Notes under the pieces: generated by a model
Told to the model about the DNA's origin: nothing
Databases searched by the model: none
Seen by the model: only the letters and a program-made list of their open reading frames with translations
Part shown: positions 37,011 to 50,386 of the stretch, piece after piece
How the letters are laid out: every line of letters starts with the position of its first letter
Position numbering within the stretch: the stretch's first letter is position 1
Translations under genes and position numbers: made by a program
Origin: Chaetorhynchus papuensis
Taxonomy: Eukaryota > Chordata > Aves > Passeriformes > Rhipiduridae
Direction: 5' to 3'
Assembly (NCBI GenBank): GCA_013396525.1
Contig: VWYX01000613.1
Location: 1 to 64,000, forward strand
Length of the DNA: 64,000 bases

Positions 37011-39636
37011 GGAAAATTTTTGGGGTAATGCAAGGCTTGTTTATAGAGGCAGTTTTGGAGGGAGAAGTTCATTGCAATTTCTTTTATGCCTGGGGTTTGG
37101 ATTGGGCTGAAAGTTTTAGCCAAAGGCAGAGGTGGGAAGGGCAGCTCAGGGGAGACCTGGGAGAAGAGATTGAACACTTTTCTGAGGATGGGTGGGTGGG
37201 TGTAAATGGAGCCTGGGATGCACCCAGGCTGTGCCTTGCTGGGAACTGCCCCGTGTGGCCCCAGCACGCACTGCTGCACTGCAGACAGCCTGGGAAAATG
37301 GTTCATTTAATGGTTTTCCTTTGGTTAAATGGCTCCTGCAGCTTTTGCAGGCCTGGCAGGAGGGGGAAGTGCCAGAGCCACGGTCACCTGGGAGGTGGCA
37401 GGGTGACAACCTTCTGGGGTGGGATGTGAGTCCTCACCCCTGCCAGCACCCCAGCTGCTGCTGGCTGCTCTGCAGCGCCAGAGGGAGATTTGAACAGAGA
37501 AGGAAAAACTTTTGCCTTGGGGTCCATCTATGCTGGTTTTAGGGGTCTTGTTTTTTGTTTTTAAGGACAGACATCCTCCAGCACCTGGTTTTCTGGGTCA
37601 GGAGGTGAAGAGGTACAGGAGACAGGCATTCAACAGCCTGGCAGTGAGCCTGAAAGCATCTCCACCAGAGAGCAGCAGACTGCAGGGAAACGTCCTCTTG
37701 GACCATCCCAAATGGACCCCCAGAGGCTGAACAGAGGATCCTACGGTGCAAGTGGCCTGCACGGAGCTGGTCCAACCTGGAGACCCTCTCTGATGAGAGT
37801 CTGCAGGAAATCACTGGATTTTCCCTTGCGGAATCACTGTGTAATGGAGAAACAGGAGCACACAGTAACTGCTGGGAGATGGGCAGAAGCCGAGCAGAGG
37901 AGCAGAGAGAGGGCCCAGCCTTGCCCTGCTCCTCAGCCCTGTGTCAGGACCGGCGCCAGGCAGCCCCGCGCTGCTTCCAAGAGCCGGGCAGAGGAGAAGA
38001 CTCCGTGCCAAGCGAGTGTGAGATGGTGTGCAGACAGTCAGCCTCCCATTGTCTGTGTCCTTGGGAGGCTGCCAAGCCCTGCTGCCGTGGCCAGGGCACG
38101 GGAAGGAGCCCAGCTTGGTTGACATCTGCTCTGCTCAGGCCACAGCAGAGCGGGAGGCTCCGGGAGAGCGTGCTGTCCTCCTTCCCTCCCAGCCGGGGTC
38201 ATGCCGGAGACGCCAGCTTTGCTGGTCCTGTGAAGCACCTCCTGGTGGCACTTGGCCACCTCCGGTCACCCAGCAGATTGCTCTGGCCTTAAATCTTGGT
38301 CCCTGCTGCTGGCACTCGGCCCCCGAACCCACTGTGGGTGCCAAACCCGCTCTGGGGTGGTGACACAAGCACAAAGGCTCTGTGGCTGTGGGGACCTGCT
38401 CCTCTCACGCCTCCAGGTGAGCGAGCATCAGGCAGACCTTGATCTCACCTGGGGGCATGAGGGGGACCAGGAGAAACCTGTGGCGTGACTCAGAGCCCTG
38501 TAAGGGAAGGAGAGAAGAGCATGGGGGTTCCTCCAGCAGCTGAGGGGATGATATCTGCACTGAGGAGGGAAATGCCTTGGAGCACTGCTAATGTATGCCA
38601 TGCTAACATATGCTAAGTCATCAAAAACATGCCATTTTAAAAATATCCGGGATGCTTGCCGTGAATATCAGCCCAGCTTTGCCAAAGAAGACTTTCAGTC
38701 TCATTTATGGAAATCCAGAAAAGATTCTGCCTTCTGTCACCCAAGGGCAACCTCAGTATCAAAAGAGATAACATCCGTGGCTAGAAAACACTCTGAATAT
38801 TTATCCAGGCCCTAAAGGCCGTTTTTCTAACTTCAATCTTGGTTTGCTTTTCAATACTCTTATCTTTTTTTTTTTTGTTATATTTTGGAAAATATATAAG
38901 GATTGGTTATTGGAACATGCATCTTTGTGCAAAATATTTAATTGAAGCTCTTAATTGCAAGCTGTAAATGTAGCACTGGTGACAGATTGTAAAGGCAGAA
39001 ACCATTTGGTCAATGCACAACAGCTAACAAGAAGGAAAAAAACCAAACCAGCATATAGGACAGTAATTTAGAAGAGATGTGAATTTTATTGCAAAAAAAT
39101 AAACCTTCCAGAGAATTAAGGAAAAACGTAGGAATGTGTTATCAGACCCATGTGATAAAAAATCAGGCTTTTTTTTTTTATGTTAAGGAAAAATATATAC
39201 AGCCAAAAATATATATTCAGTCAAAAGAAGTGAGATACATCTTATTCTTACTGAAAGTAATTTTGCCTATAAACACATGCAAGACTTCAAAGCAAACTAA
39301 AGCGAGGACAGGAAATCAGGCTGTGGAAGGTGTTTGTTACTCCTGTTCAGCTCGTGTTCCCTCTTGTTGCTGTAAAGCTTGGGTGATTCCTCAAAGGTTT
39401 GAAATGACAAGTGCTGTGCATCTGCGAGAGACACGCACAGCTCCTTCTCCTCCCCCTGCGCTGGATTTGTGGCTGGGGAGATGCTCCAGGTACGACACAG
39501 CAAGGTCAGGTGCTGCTGCAGTCGGGCACTGATATGAAGGAAAGAATATTTATATTAATTGGGGAATTAGTCCTCTGTCAAGAGGCACCTCGGTAAGTGT
39601 TGTTAGGGAAAAAAGGACAATAACTTCTCTAATGGC
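37011..39636. other. Intergenic DNA with candidate conserved block
   Basis: No exon was seen. Frames at 37.0-38.4 kb (up to 172 codons) have no domain and overlap on both strands. The block at about 38,590-39,020 is AT-rich and non-repetitive ('agtctcatttatggaaatcc', 'aagctcttaattgcaagctg') and is a candidate conserved non-coding element. Confidence 0.5.
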
Positions 39637-39693
39637 TGCTCAAGTTTCAAGGCGCTCTTTAAGAATTAACTAAATTAAAATCTGTTTGGAGAG
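39637..39693 (+). repeat. 57-bp direct repeat, copy 1
   Basis: The segment beginning tgctcaagtttcaaggcgct and ending atctgtttggagag matches 40,891-40,947 at 56 of 57 positions (t/c at 39,666). Flanks of the two copies are unrelated. It matches no CR1 or LTR seen in the window. Confidence 0.93.
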
Positions 39694-39839
39694 CTGGAAG
39701 GTTTCTGTGCATGAAAGTGAGGTCGTCTGGGCTTATTGGAAGCAGAATTTCAGTCACTATTAAACTCTGGTGAAACTGCAAGAATTACTCAGAAAATTAA
39801 CTGAATAAATGAAAAGCTCTTGAAATTCTCTGAGAATTT

Positions 39840-40005
39840 CCCAGAGCAGCTGTGGCTGCCCCTGGATCCCTGGAAGTGTCCAAGGCCAGGTTGGATGAGG
39901 TTTGGAGCAACCTGGGATAGTGGAAGGTGTCCCTGCCCATGGCAGGGGAGTTGGAATGAGAGATCTTTCAGATCCCTTCCAACCCAAACCATTCCATGTT
40001 TCCGT
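39840..40005 (+). mobile_element. CR1 LINE 3' fragment
   Basis: This forward CR1 tail contains 'cagagcagctgtggctgccc', 'gtgtccaaggccaggttgga', 'gtgtccctgcccatggcagg' and 'cttccaacccaaaccattcc'. It lies between the two copies of the 57-bp direct repeat. Confidence 0.95.
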
Positions 40006-40890
40006 TTTAAGGGGATATCAGATGCTTTTATAACTCATAATACTGAGAGTTTATCCAGGAAACACCCAATTGGTTAGAAATTTCTTCTTGCAATTGAGAG
40101 ACTGCCCAAACTTCAGTCACAGCGCAAGCCTGTGATTTTATTCAGATATCAGCATTGCTATATTCTTTGATGTGCCTTTCTTAAGGTGCATCTTCCTATG
40201 GTTTCTTCTGAATAAGTGACTTAAGCATTTGCACTGGATTCTCAGGGTTTACTTAAGATTATTCATGTTTCTGATTATCAGCTATTTAGGTTGTCCTTAA
40301 AATGCCAAAATAGGATTTACAAGTTTCCCCCTGCTTACAAATAGACAAGCCATGTCTGTGCCTTGTTTTTCATCTACCATTAAAACAAGATTACAACTCA
40401 TTTTAGGAAAGAGGTACTTAGATCCCCTCCAAGGGTAAATCCTCTCTTACCATATATAATCTGTTACAAAGTGTCCTCAGAGAGAAGTACAGAGGAGACT
40501 GTAACTGGAATAATGATCATTTATTCTTTATGATTTCCTCCACTTCAGAGTTTGCTTTTGCTTTCTTTGGCAATAAAATAGCCACAAATCATTCGCTGAA
40601 ATTGTTGTGTTTGTTCTTTATTGTCTTTATTTTAAAGACAGCTGTTGAGGATGGGGTGAACAGTGGCATCACAGCTTTGTACTGCCATGAAAGGCAAATT
40701 TAGAGATGGTGCCCCCCGGGCCTCTTGCTTTTAGCTTTTAGCAGTGTCTAAGGCACAGCCCAGCACCCAGAGACACCCCCTCTAGTCCCAGCCTGAAAGG
40801 TCCCCCCTACCTGCTCCTGGGAGAAGGGGATATTCAACACCTACAGCTTAAAACCCCTCCCCTGCTGGTAAAGCCAATGTCAATGAGTGA
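40006..40890. other. Intergenic DNA, no gene seen
   Basis: AT-rich non-repetitive sequence extends from about 40,080 to 40,640. No exon, promoter or known transposon is supported. Confidence 0.6.
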
Positions 40891-40947
40891 TGCTCAAGTT
40901 TCAAGGCGCTCTTTAAGAACTAACTAAATTAAAATCTGTTTGGAGAG
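40891..40947 (+). repeat. 57-bp direct repeat, copy 2
   Basis: This is the second copy of the segment at 39,637-39,693, in the same orientation and 1,254 bp downstream, with one mismatch (aagaac instead of aagaat). Confidence 0.93.
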
Positions 40948-41737
40948 GTGGGACCCCAAATTCAGAGGGCAGTGCTGCCCAGAGCCCCAGGACTCTGCAA
41001 AGCCACAGCTGACCCTTCCAAAGCCTGTCTGTGCTGTGTTAGGAGAACAATCCTTGGGAATGGCTGATCCCCTTCCTGAGCAGAGGCTGAATTACAGCCA
41101 CCATGTGCCAATGACACACACGTGGCCCCTCCAGTGGTGACAGGGCAGGGAGAGCTAATGGGCTCTCACAGCTGGATCAGCCCCACGTGAGCCAAGCATC
41201 ACAGGTGATATTTAAGCCCAGACTGAGTAGTTGAAACCCCCTGGGTCTGTCTCTACCTTTTCCATGGTTGTGCTTCTCCCCTGTGCCCCACCGAGTGGCC
41301 TCATGGATGGATGTTGGATCTGCCTGTCCCTACGAACCTCTCCAGTGCTGTGGGTCCTTAGCAGCTGGCCCTGCTCAGGTATGGTGGGATGGGCTGGGAA
41401 CCCCAGCAGCTCCTCAGCTTCTGTCCCTGAGGGTGCGCCAGCCCTTGTGGCACCTGGATATTGGGGGCAGAAGTGCCGTTTGCATCACTGTTTATTGACC
41501 AGGGTGCCTTAGCAGGGCTGGGTGGGCAGGGAAGGCAAAATCAGCAGGAGCATAAAGCATGAGGGGGGGCTGAGCCAGGCAGGGGTCCCTGGGTGGGCTC
41601 CTTGTCCCAGGTCGATACTGCACACCAGAACTGAGCCCTCCAGGTCACCGTTTCGTGTCCAGCCCTTCTCCAAGGAAAGATGTGTCCTTCAAGATGTGTC
41701 ATGGTGACTTCCAGAAGCATCGAGCCGGTTTATTCCA
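40948..41737. other. Intergenic DNA, no gene seen
   Basis: Nothing recognisable was found. The short frames on the + strand are chance. Confidence 0.6.
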
Positions 41738-41892
41738 GGGAATGGTCACAGCCCCAAGCCTGATGAGCTCCAGGAGTGTTTGGACAATGCTTGGGCACAG
41801 GCTGGGATTGTTGGGGTGTCCTATGTGAGGCCAGTAATTAGACTTGATGATTCTTGTGGGTCCCTTCCAAGTCAGGCTATTCCATGGTTCTG
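41738..41892 (+). mobile_element. CR1 LINE 3' fragment
   Basis: This forward tail is of the CR1 type ending 'cttgtgggtcccttccaa'. It contains 'gaatggtcacagccccaagc', 'ctccaggagtgtttggacaa', 'ttgatgattcttgtgggtcc' and 'aggctattccatggttctgg'. Confidence 0.9.
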
Positions 41893-42149
41893 GGGCCACA
41901 AGTTCTCCCTAAAGCTGTTTATCCAGGCTCCTCCTGCTGTGCTCCTCCCCAGCCTTGCTTTGGGGGAGTGTGGGGCAGGGGGAAGCTCCACCACAGCAGA
42001 GCAGCTTCCCAACCTGTTGTGCTGCGTGGCAGCAGCGAGAGCCAGGAGAGGCGATGCTGCATGTTTGGGGATTTTTAATACGAGTGATTCAAGGGCTTGA
42101 GAGGAGAAATGATCGTCTGCAAACTCAGTTTGTGCGTGCTGCGAGCCCC

Positions 42150-42540
42150 TGCTTGTGCCTCACTGCCTTCCTCCCCCCTGGCGCTCCCTCTGCTCCTGTG
42201 CAGCCCCGATGCTGCCGACAGCGCCGATCCCTGCGGGAATCTGCTGCTCCGCAGCCTCTGTCCCTGCACCAGCGAGGAGGGCTGGATGTGCCCTGCGGAG
42301 CGAGCCAGGAGCATCTCCCGCAGCTGCCGGCCCGAGCCGGAGCGGGCTGGGAAGGCTCCGCAGCTGCCGCTCCCCGCTGTTTGCGGTGCTGCACCGAGCG
42401 GGGTGTGCGAATATTCCCTGCGGCACTCGGGGCAGCGCTGCTGCCTCGGCAGGGTGACCAGGGCAGGGGCTGCTCTTTGCTCTGCTCGCAGAGCGGCCCC
42501 AGCTCTGAGCGTGTCCGTGGGATAAACGAGCGGGTAAATT
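42150..42540. promoter_or_regulatory. CpG-rich island, orphan
   Basis: CpG density rises sharply against flanking DNA, with roughly 30 or more CpGs in about 390 bp by eye ('gccggcccgagccggagcgg', 'cgctgtttgcggtgctgcac'). No transposon is present. Chance frames run through it on both strands (up to 224 codons) and none resembles a known protein. It lies about 9.7 kb upstream of the ASTN2 CpG island. It could be a promoter for a non-coding RNA, an alternative ASTN2 first exon or an enhancer-type island. The sequence alone cannot decide. Confidence 0.5.
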
Positions 42541-45500
42541 CCAGGGATGCGAGCTGCCAGCCTGTGCGCCGGATCATATTCCTGAAAGATGCCAACAGAG
42601 GGCATCCGCTGCCAGGCACAGCCTGAAAATTCCTGCTGCATCCCCCGCTCCTGGCTCCACATAAAGAGCATCCCAGGGCTTTTTTTTTTAACCCTCTCCC
42701 ACTTAGCCTCAGGTTCAGCTTTGTCAGAGGTTTTTGAGTAGATGGGCTTGTTCGGTGAGTGCTTTCATTTTCCTTTGGAGAAGGGAAACAATAATCCACA
42801 GCTGCAGTCCTTTGGTCAGGGCAGGGCTTTGATTAATTAGTGACTAAGGGCTCCCCGCAGCCTGGCAGAGCAACAGCCAGGTTCAAAGTGAAGGTTGATG
42901 CTCTGTTGTCCTGTGCAGCTGTAAACAAAATCAGAAGCACTGCTGTGCTGGTGTTGGAGAAGAGCAGGAGATTTCATAATGAATGTCCTGGGTTTGGTGG
43001 ATTTAAATAGTCAGTTTTATTTATAGGTGCTTATTCCTGGTGCTTAATCTCCTTGTTTCATGTCTCCTGTGGACAGCCAAAGAGAAATGGAACTTCTGAA
43101 GCCTGCTGCTCCCTCTGGTAAACACATATTGATGTCTGGGCTGCGGGGCAGCTCACTCTGGGCACATTGTCACTCTTATTTTGTGAAGACCTCTCACCAA
43201 AACATGTGAGATGTCCAAAGGCCAGGGAGCCTGTCTGATGGCAAGATCGTGAATCCAGTTTTGACTGGCACAGCAAAGGTCCTAAGAGGAGGACTGGTGT
43301 TAGGCAGGGCTCGTGTGAGGGTTGGAGGGAGCCCCACACATGAAACCAGCAGAGGGATGATGGGTGCAGGAGCTGGGAATTGTACCTCTAAGTGGGCTAG
43401 AAACAAGGGTCAGTCTGAGCTGGGTGAGGGCTTAGTCGAAAGGGATGATTCCAAGTGATAGTTTTTACTGGAAATAAAGTAAGGGTAAGACTGATACTCT
43501 GCTGCCCTGTGTATTTCTTGTGAATCAGCCCAGATGGAGCAGGGCCTTTTTGGGATCCAGCTGAATCTCGGCAGTGAAGGGATGCTGATACTGGGCTCCC
43601 AGAAGCATGTTCTGTTCCAGGATTTCCAGCTGCTTTGCACACAAAATGGGGCAAAACCCCAAACAATCAACCAGAATGGTTGGAAGGTCTGGCTAGGACA
43701 GCTGTCAGTGCTTGGGATAGACCTGGCTCTGCCTCATGAAACCTAAGCTAACCCAAGCTGGGCCATGTTTAGCCTCATCCAGTAGCTGTTCTGTGTCTGG
43801 TTCAACTCTCAGTGTGGGAATATTCACATTTTACCTTCCAAAAAGTGCATGCATTTTCAACAGTGAAGCTTGAAATACATGAATGTGTATTTCTAAATAA
43901 TAATTTTCTAAAGTCCTGGCACAGAATGTACACTACCCTGCTGGTAGGTGAACTGCTCCATGGGGACTCCCAAGAAACTGAAGGAGAATATGGACCTTTG
44001 TAAGCCAAGTGTATTAAAATGACACCTTTTGCCCACACAGTAATACATGTGTAAAATCAGGAGTCAGTGATCTTGCATGCTAGTGAGAGCTAGTGAGAAC
44101 TCATAGGACCAGACTGGAGAAGATCTGATTAAATAGTAGGAGTAGCTGTGACTAAATCTGTGTGAAACTTCTTCCCTGACAATTGTTTCCCAGTTAAAAA
44201 ATACCTCAAAATCCTTATATGTATGTGCTCCTTATGGAAAAGGTGTTCACTTGCTTTAATCATTTAACCAGAGTTTCCCAAGTGGCCACCAAAAAAAAAA
44301 CCCTGCTCTGTATGTACAGGTCATCTCTACTTCCTATTATACATTGAGAAAGGGCCAGTAACATCCAGCCAAATTTGATTTATGGACTGCCATAGAGATT
44401 TAAGAAATTTATGATTTGATTAATCCATCCCATATATCTTTTTCTTTATTACCGGTAATTGGTGCCATACATCAAAGCCTCCTGAGCAGGAATTTGGCAC
44501 GGAGCAGGCAGCCAGTGTTTCCAAAGGGTTAAATTCTATGGTGAACCAGCCAGACTATAAACTACTGTGACCTGCTGGTTAAAGATGTAATCAGCAGTCC
44601 TGGGGCCTGGCTTACCCAAGATTTGTTCTGGTTTACCCAGTGAGTGTTTCGGACAGGTAGGATGTGCACAACAGGGGAGTTAGGGGCAGGAGTGGGGAGA
44701 AAATATTGTCAAAATTCAAATGTGCCAGGGTGATTGTTGTAGTAAATGAACAGGCACCTGCAGTGCTCCTAAAAATGTTATCTGAGCCAAGAGATGGGCT
44801 GAGTGGTGGTCTGGATGACCAGTGGGACTGCTGGAAAAAGCTGCTCTTAGCAGGGCTGGCTGTTGAGCTGAGCCCTGCTGACAGCCCCTGTTTTCCCTCA
44901 GAGGGAGGTGGGGGTTTGGCATAGGGCATGGAAAGCAAATCAACTAATTAACTCAATGAGGGAATATGGAATAGCATACTTTGGATTGGATGAGGATGTG
45001 ACCTGAGACTGTAGATGCTTCTGCTGCTGGTAAACAACTTTTCTGTTTTTTCCTGTAACACTATTGACATTTTAAAATGATCAGAATATTTCAAGAGCAC
45101 ATTTAACCAGACAGAAGTACTGGATTTCAATACCGTCGACTCCAGAAAGCAAAAGGTGGGTCCTAAATTACCTTCAAAATCATAACAATTTAAAAAGCCG
45201 AATCATTTCTCATCTGCCTTGTGTTTTTCCAGCTACTCCAGGTCACCCAGCTGGCCTCCTTGGAGAGGAGGAGGCAGAGGGGTGATTCCTGCACTGGGGG
45301 AAGCGGCACGCACACACCTGACAGCCCTGGAGCACATTCCCTGTGCAGGAGCCAGGTGTGTGAGCTCCCCCTGCCTGGCCCTGCCCTGGGGGCCCGAGGG
45401 TCCCTCTCCCCAGCCCTGCAGTCCTCGATCTCCGCTGATGGGGAGCGGGGATGCCACTCCAGGACTCCTGTTTGCCTGGGATTGGGGCAGCCAGCGTGGT

Positions 45501-47939
45501 TTCACCCAGACACATTTCATAATGTCGCAGCTCTGTTCAGCTGCCCACAATTTCATCCAGACACCTCTTTCAGAAGAGCCCTGCATCTTCATTACCTTCC
45601 CCTCGAGCCATCTGGTCTCCCCACCTGACCTTTTTAAGAAAGATTGGTTAAAAAAACTGGAGCAGTCCCTGAACAGAAGACCTTGTGTGTCATGTTTAAG
45701 CCCAGAGCAAATTTTTATGTCCAAGCTGTGAAACCTTGAAAATAAAGATTTATAATTGAGATTCTGGCTGAAGCAGAGTGAACAGAGACGGTCTAATTAA
45801 ATTCTGTGGTGGGTATAATTAACCCATTTATTCATTTATTACCCTTTATGCAGCTAATGCAGGCCCAACCGTTGCCATTTGTTTATGGAGAGCCTGCTAC
45901 CTGCCTGCTTGGCTTGGTCTGGGGCAGCCAGGCCCATGGTGATGCTCTGGAGGGGCCGATGGTTCAGTAAAAGCAGGTCTGAACTGATGGATTCTTTTTC
46001 AGAAGCCAACGCAGCTCCTGAGTGAGTCAGCTGGGAAGGAGCAGGGTCGAAAGCAAAGACTCAGGGTTCTGCTTTGGGCTCTTTTGCAGAGCTGCCAGGG
46101 GACTTTGATAAAATGTGATGGTTTGGGAGAAAAAGGAGGTTTGGGGGTTTTTTTAAGAGCAGAGTGGCTCTCTGGTGTCAAACACACCTGGTACCGTGGC
46201 ACCGAATCCCTGCTGTGCACCAGGGAGGGCTGCAGGAGTATCCCCGCTGCCATGTGTGGATTTCTGCCTTCCCTCCTTCAGAGCTCAGCGTGGAAATGGC
46301 ACTTCCAAACCCGTAACACAGAGAACTACTCACACATCCTTTGGGAGAGCCTCATCTGACTAAAAGCCTGTCTGGCTTTTCCAGAACGGAGCTGTTTCTT
46401 TTCACCCAAGACTCATTTCACTTCACTTTCTTGCAGCCATCGTGAGATAAAAAACAATGAATCAACCAGAGATTATTTTTCATGAAAGTTTAATCAGGCA
46501 CTGTCCCCTTCCTCTGCCTGTGTGAGCAAACCTTGATGAGCACGTAGGGCTTGAACACGGAGTAAAAACCATCTGCTTGAGAGGCAAGAAGTGCAGGGAA
46601 AAGCCTTTGCTGGCTGGTACCTCTCTAGCTGGGCAGGCTGTCCTGCTGCAGATGTGCTGTCTGCAGCTCAGCCCCCGGCTCCCTCAGCCCATCCATCTCT
46701 CAGGCAGTGAAAGCCAATACCACCCCCCTCCTTCCCCTCCCTCTGCTGCTCCTTAATATTTCATGCATCAAAGAAGTTTCACTTGTAATGCAAAAACTGA
46801 TTAATTAAGTAGAGTGCAAGAGTTACATGCATTGAAGGTTTCTTTCATCTTGGCAAGGAGGGGAGCCATGCTGGAGGCTGTTGTTGCTCATGAAGGTGTG
46901 TCAGAGGGTGGGCAGTGATGGAGTGGTTATGGGGTTCTGAAGGAAGGGATGGGATGGGATAGCCTCATTCCTTGGATTTTGACTCAAGCAACAGGCTGCT
47001 TTCCACTTTTCCCTGGGTTTTCCCTTCCTCTGTAAGTGTTCTTGACAGCCAGGCTGGCCCGTGCCTGGCGCTGGGGGTGTTTGGGAGGGGGATTGTTGCA
47101 GGTACCTGCCTGACTCCAGCCTCAGGATGTGCAAGGTCCCTTTCCAGCGTGGCTTTGGTCCTGGACGTGCCTAAGACCCTGCTGCTACCACACACAGGAA
47201 AAGTCTGGCTGAAACCACAGTGAGCCCCAGGGGAGATGTAAAGAGGCACGTGGTGCAGGATGTCAGAGGAGGACAGCTAGAAAATGCCATGGCCATGGGC
47301 ACCTGGCCACAGCCTTCCCTGGGTGAGCAAGGCTGCTGGTTGTAACAAAGCTGTTTAGTCTGTACCTCAGCCCAAAATGCTGAACAGCCTTTCCCTGCTG
47401 TACAGAGGCTGCAGCTCCCTGTTCCCACTCCGGGCCCTTCTGAACCGAGGCCAGGGGCTGTTTCCCAGCGCACGGCTGGTGGTTCACAGCTCTCCTGTAA
47501 AAGGCAGGAACCAACTACTTGTATCTGAGGAGGGAGGAGAAAACTCAGCCTCTCCTGGCTGCAAAAGCAGGGAAGCTAAAGCTGGCAGTGTCCCCTCAGG
47601 GCACTTCTCTGGAAGTGGTCAGGAAGCTCCCGGTTTGATGCCGTGTCAGAAAGCAGCATCTCCTGCAGCTTTGAGCGCAGCGAGGGGCCCGCTGGCTCGC
47701 TCTTAACCAGAAGCAAGAATCGAATTGCGAAGGGCACTTTGTGCACCCCCTCCTCTCTCAGGAGGTATTCCTTGGAATTGCTGACCCAGCCTGTCTCCTG
47801 TGTTGCTGGTGAGAGCAGGCAAAAGCACAGCGTGAGCCCCGTGGTCACCGACCACAGCCAGGTACGGTGTGGCTGCGGACCAGCATTTGTACACCGCAGC
47901 TTGGAAACAAAATTAATTTTGTGGCATTTACTTCACAAT

Positions 47940-47956
47940 AAAAAAAAAAAAAAAAA
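47940..47956. repeat. Poly-A run
   Basis: Seventeen consecutive A residues follow 'cttcacaat'. No retrotransposed gene sequence was recognised upstream of it. Confidence 0.9.
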
Positions 47957-50386
47957 TCACTCCTTCGGTGGAGTTATTGATGCTGATGTGACCCTGGCAG
48001 GGTGAAATATAAACCACTGATTACATCAGAGCTCTAACAGTGACTTTCTCCTCTGATTGCAAGCAGGAGGATTTGCAACATACAGGCACTACAGACATCA
48101 ATTGCTCTCTGTATTGTAAATACATAGTGCATTTTAATGATCCCTGCTGTAGGTACATGCCTGTAGTAATAGGGACAATTGAAAACCACTCCAGAAAGCT
48201 GCTATTGGTATCTTTGCAATAACCTCCTCATCTATGGCAGCCAATAAAAGATGCATTAGTTCTGGGTGTCCAGAAATTCAGCTCACGGGACTGAAAGTCA
48301 AAGAATGCTTCAACTGTGACCCTTTAAATGAGAATTACTTTTTTTTTCCCCTTCACCATCCATTTTAAACTTAGATAATACAGATGCTTTAAGCACTTTC
48401 CAGCAAAATGTCTTCACAAAGCTCTCCTCAGAGGCACAAAATCCTGTGTTTGCCTCAATCCCACTTGGGGCATTATCATGCAGAAGAAAATAACCCTGGG
48501 GCTGAACTGCTCTGCTTAGGACTAAGAAATAAATTGAATGTCTCAAAATTCCTGCTAAAAAATCCACTCAGGTGAAAATTAGGCACGAATGTGGGCAGAT
48601 AGAGGCATAAGGTTGGCATAGCCAAGGTTCCTGGTTGGCATGACACATAACATATGCTCTGTCTTCTCCTCGAGGCTGCTCCACCCGGGAACAGCCCACT
48701 ATTGCCTCTCGGTAGTGGAGAGGCTCCCAGCTCCTACTGAGAATGTTTCTGCTTTCTGTGCGGAAACCCCCACGCTTGGTACAGATATAATTTCCACAGC
48801 CCTCGGTATCTCTTTTTATCCATTGTGGCAGCAACTAATTCTTTTCCTTGCATTCCTGTATGTGGGGGAGGATAAAAAAAAGCCCAGATTGGGGAAAAAA
48901 GAAGGGATTTGCCCCCAAGCTGCGCACTCAGCAGCCGAGGTGAGAACAGAGCTGGTGCTTCCTGACAACCCATGAGGTCCCCCCGTCTCGCCCTGCCCAG
49001 ATGGGTCTTGTCAATGCAGTGCGTTTTCACTTGTAAGACGATTTCCATTTTCATCCGGCGTTTTTGCTGGGAATGGCAGTTTTTGCTGGTTTCTTGGCCC
49101 CGATGCTATCGAAATTGATGGTCAGGCAGGCGCCAGCGTCCCCAAGGAAAGGCTGGATCCACGAAGCATAAGAAAAAAGATATTAAAAATAGGTCTCATT
49201 TAGAAATAGCAATCTGGGTTATGGGCTATTTTCAAGCAATTGGCTTGAAAATCCACAGTTTGTTCAGATTTAAAGTATCCCCAAATTAGGAAATTAGACA
49301 AACTTCTGTAAGTGTTCCTAGAAGATTTTTTCAGCAAGTGAAGCTCTCAGAATCCTCTTCGTGCCATTTACTTTCGTGTTGTAAAAGGGGGGATAATAGA
49401 AACCTGTTACCTCTGTTGTAAAGCAGGATTAACGCATTCCCCTGTGCAAATATTATTGATGCTTTTCAAACAGTGAAGTTCTGCCTTTAGCTCAATTCTT
49501 TGGAAGCAGAAAGCAGGTGGAATCCTTTTGTCCCAAAAATGAGAAGAGAGATTTGCATTTACACGGGGAGGGATCCAGACTAACTGGAAGCTGAACGTGC
49601 CCGTTTTCAGGCAGGGGTTTGTAGAACCCTCCCCTTGATCACCGTGCCTGTGCTTGTACAGGAGGACTTGAAAAAACCTCGGTGTGCTGCTCAGCAGAAC
49701 TTTGTGAATCTAAAAAGTAAGGCAAAATAGGACCGGCTGATGTCCACAGAGCTTCTGGAGCTCTGTTTTCTAAAATCTCAGGACTTGCCTGGAGTCAGAC
49801 AGTCTGTAGCAAAGCAGGTGTCTCAGGCTGTGTCTCCTGACCTTTGCTTTCCAGCTCCAAGCCCTGGCAAACATTCACCTCGTTGCACCACATGCCAATG
49901 TGCTAGCTCAGGGGAAATCTGGATGCACCTAAAACATCTCCTGCCCTCCAGCTCAAGCTGGATCCTCAGCAAACTGAGAGAAGGAAGCACATTGCTCAGA
50001 GCTGTGACAGCAGCAGTGGGTATCTCTAATCCCCTTCCTAGCCCAAGGACAGCTCCTTAGCAAAATCTCCTCGTACTTGACAGCAAAAAAGTCTCTACTT
50101 GTGGCAAATGGATGCATTTGTGCAGCAAGTGGCTATGAGGAGAGAGAAGTAACAGGGCTGAGGCCTTAAATAGAATGAGATGTTTTTCAGGATTTCCAGT
50201 GCTAAAACAATGTTTAAAATTTACTTATTTTGTATACGTATTGGCTACTCGTGTGTCACTTTGTGCATTGACGCTGCGCTGGTTCTTTGCACTCTTTGAC
50301 TGGAAGAATTTTCAAAAATAAGAAAAAGAAAGGAGCACATGTACCAATAAAAGCCTGAGCCAGTCCAAAAGCTACCCTTTCCTCCT

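Noticed and set aside
41955..42799. Opposed 223- and 224-codon frames across the CpG-rich island
   Set aside because: Open on both strands at once, which is typical of CpG islands. No known protein similarity was recognised.
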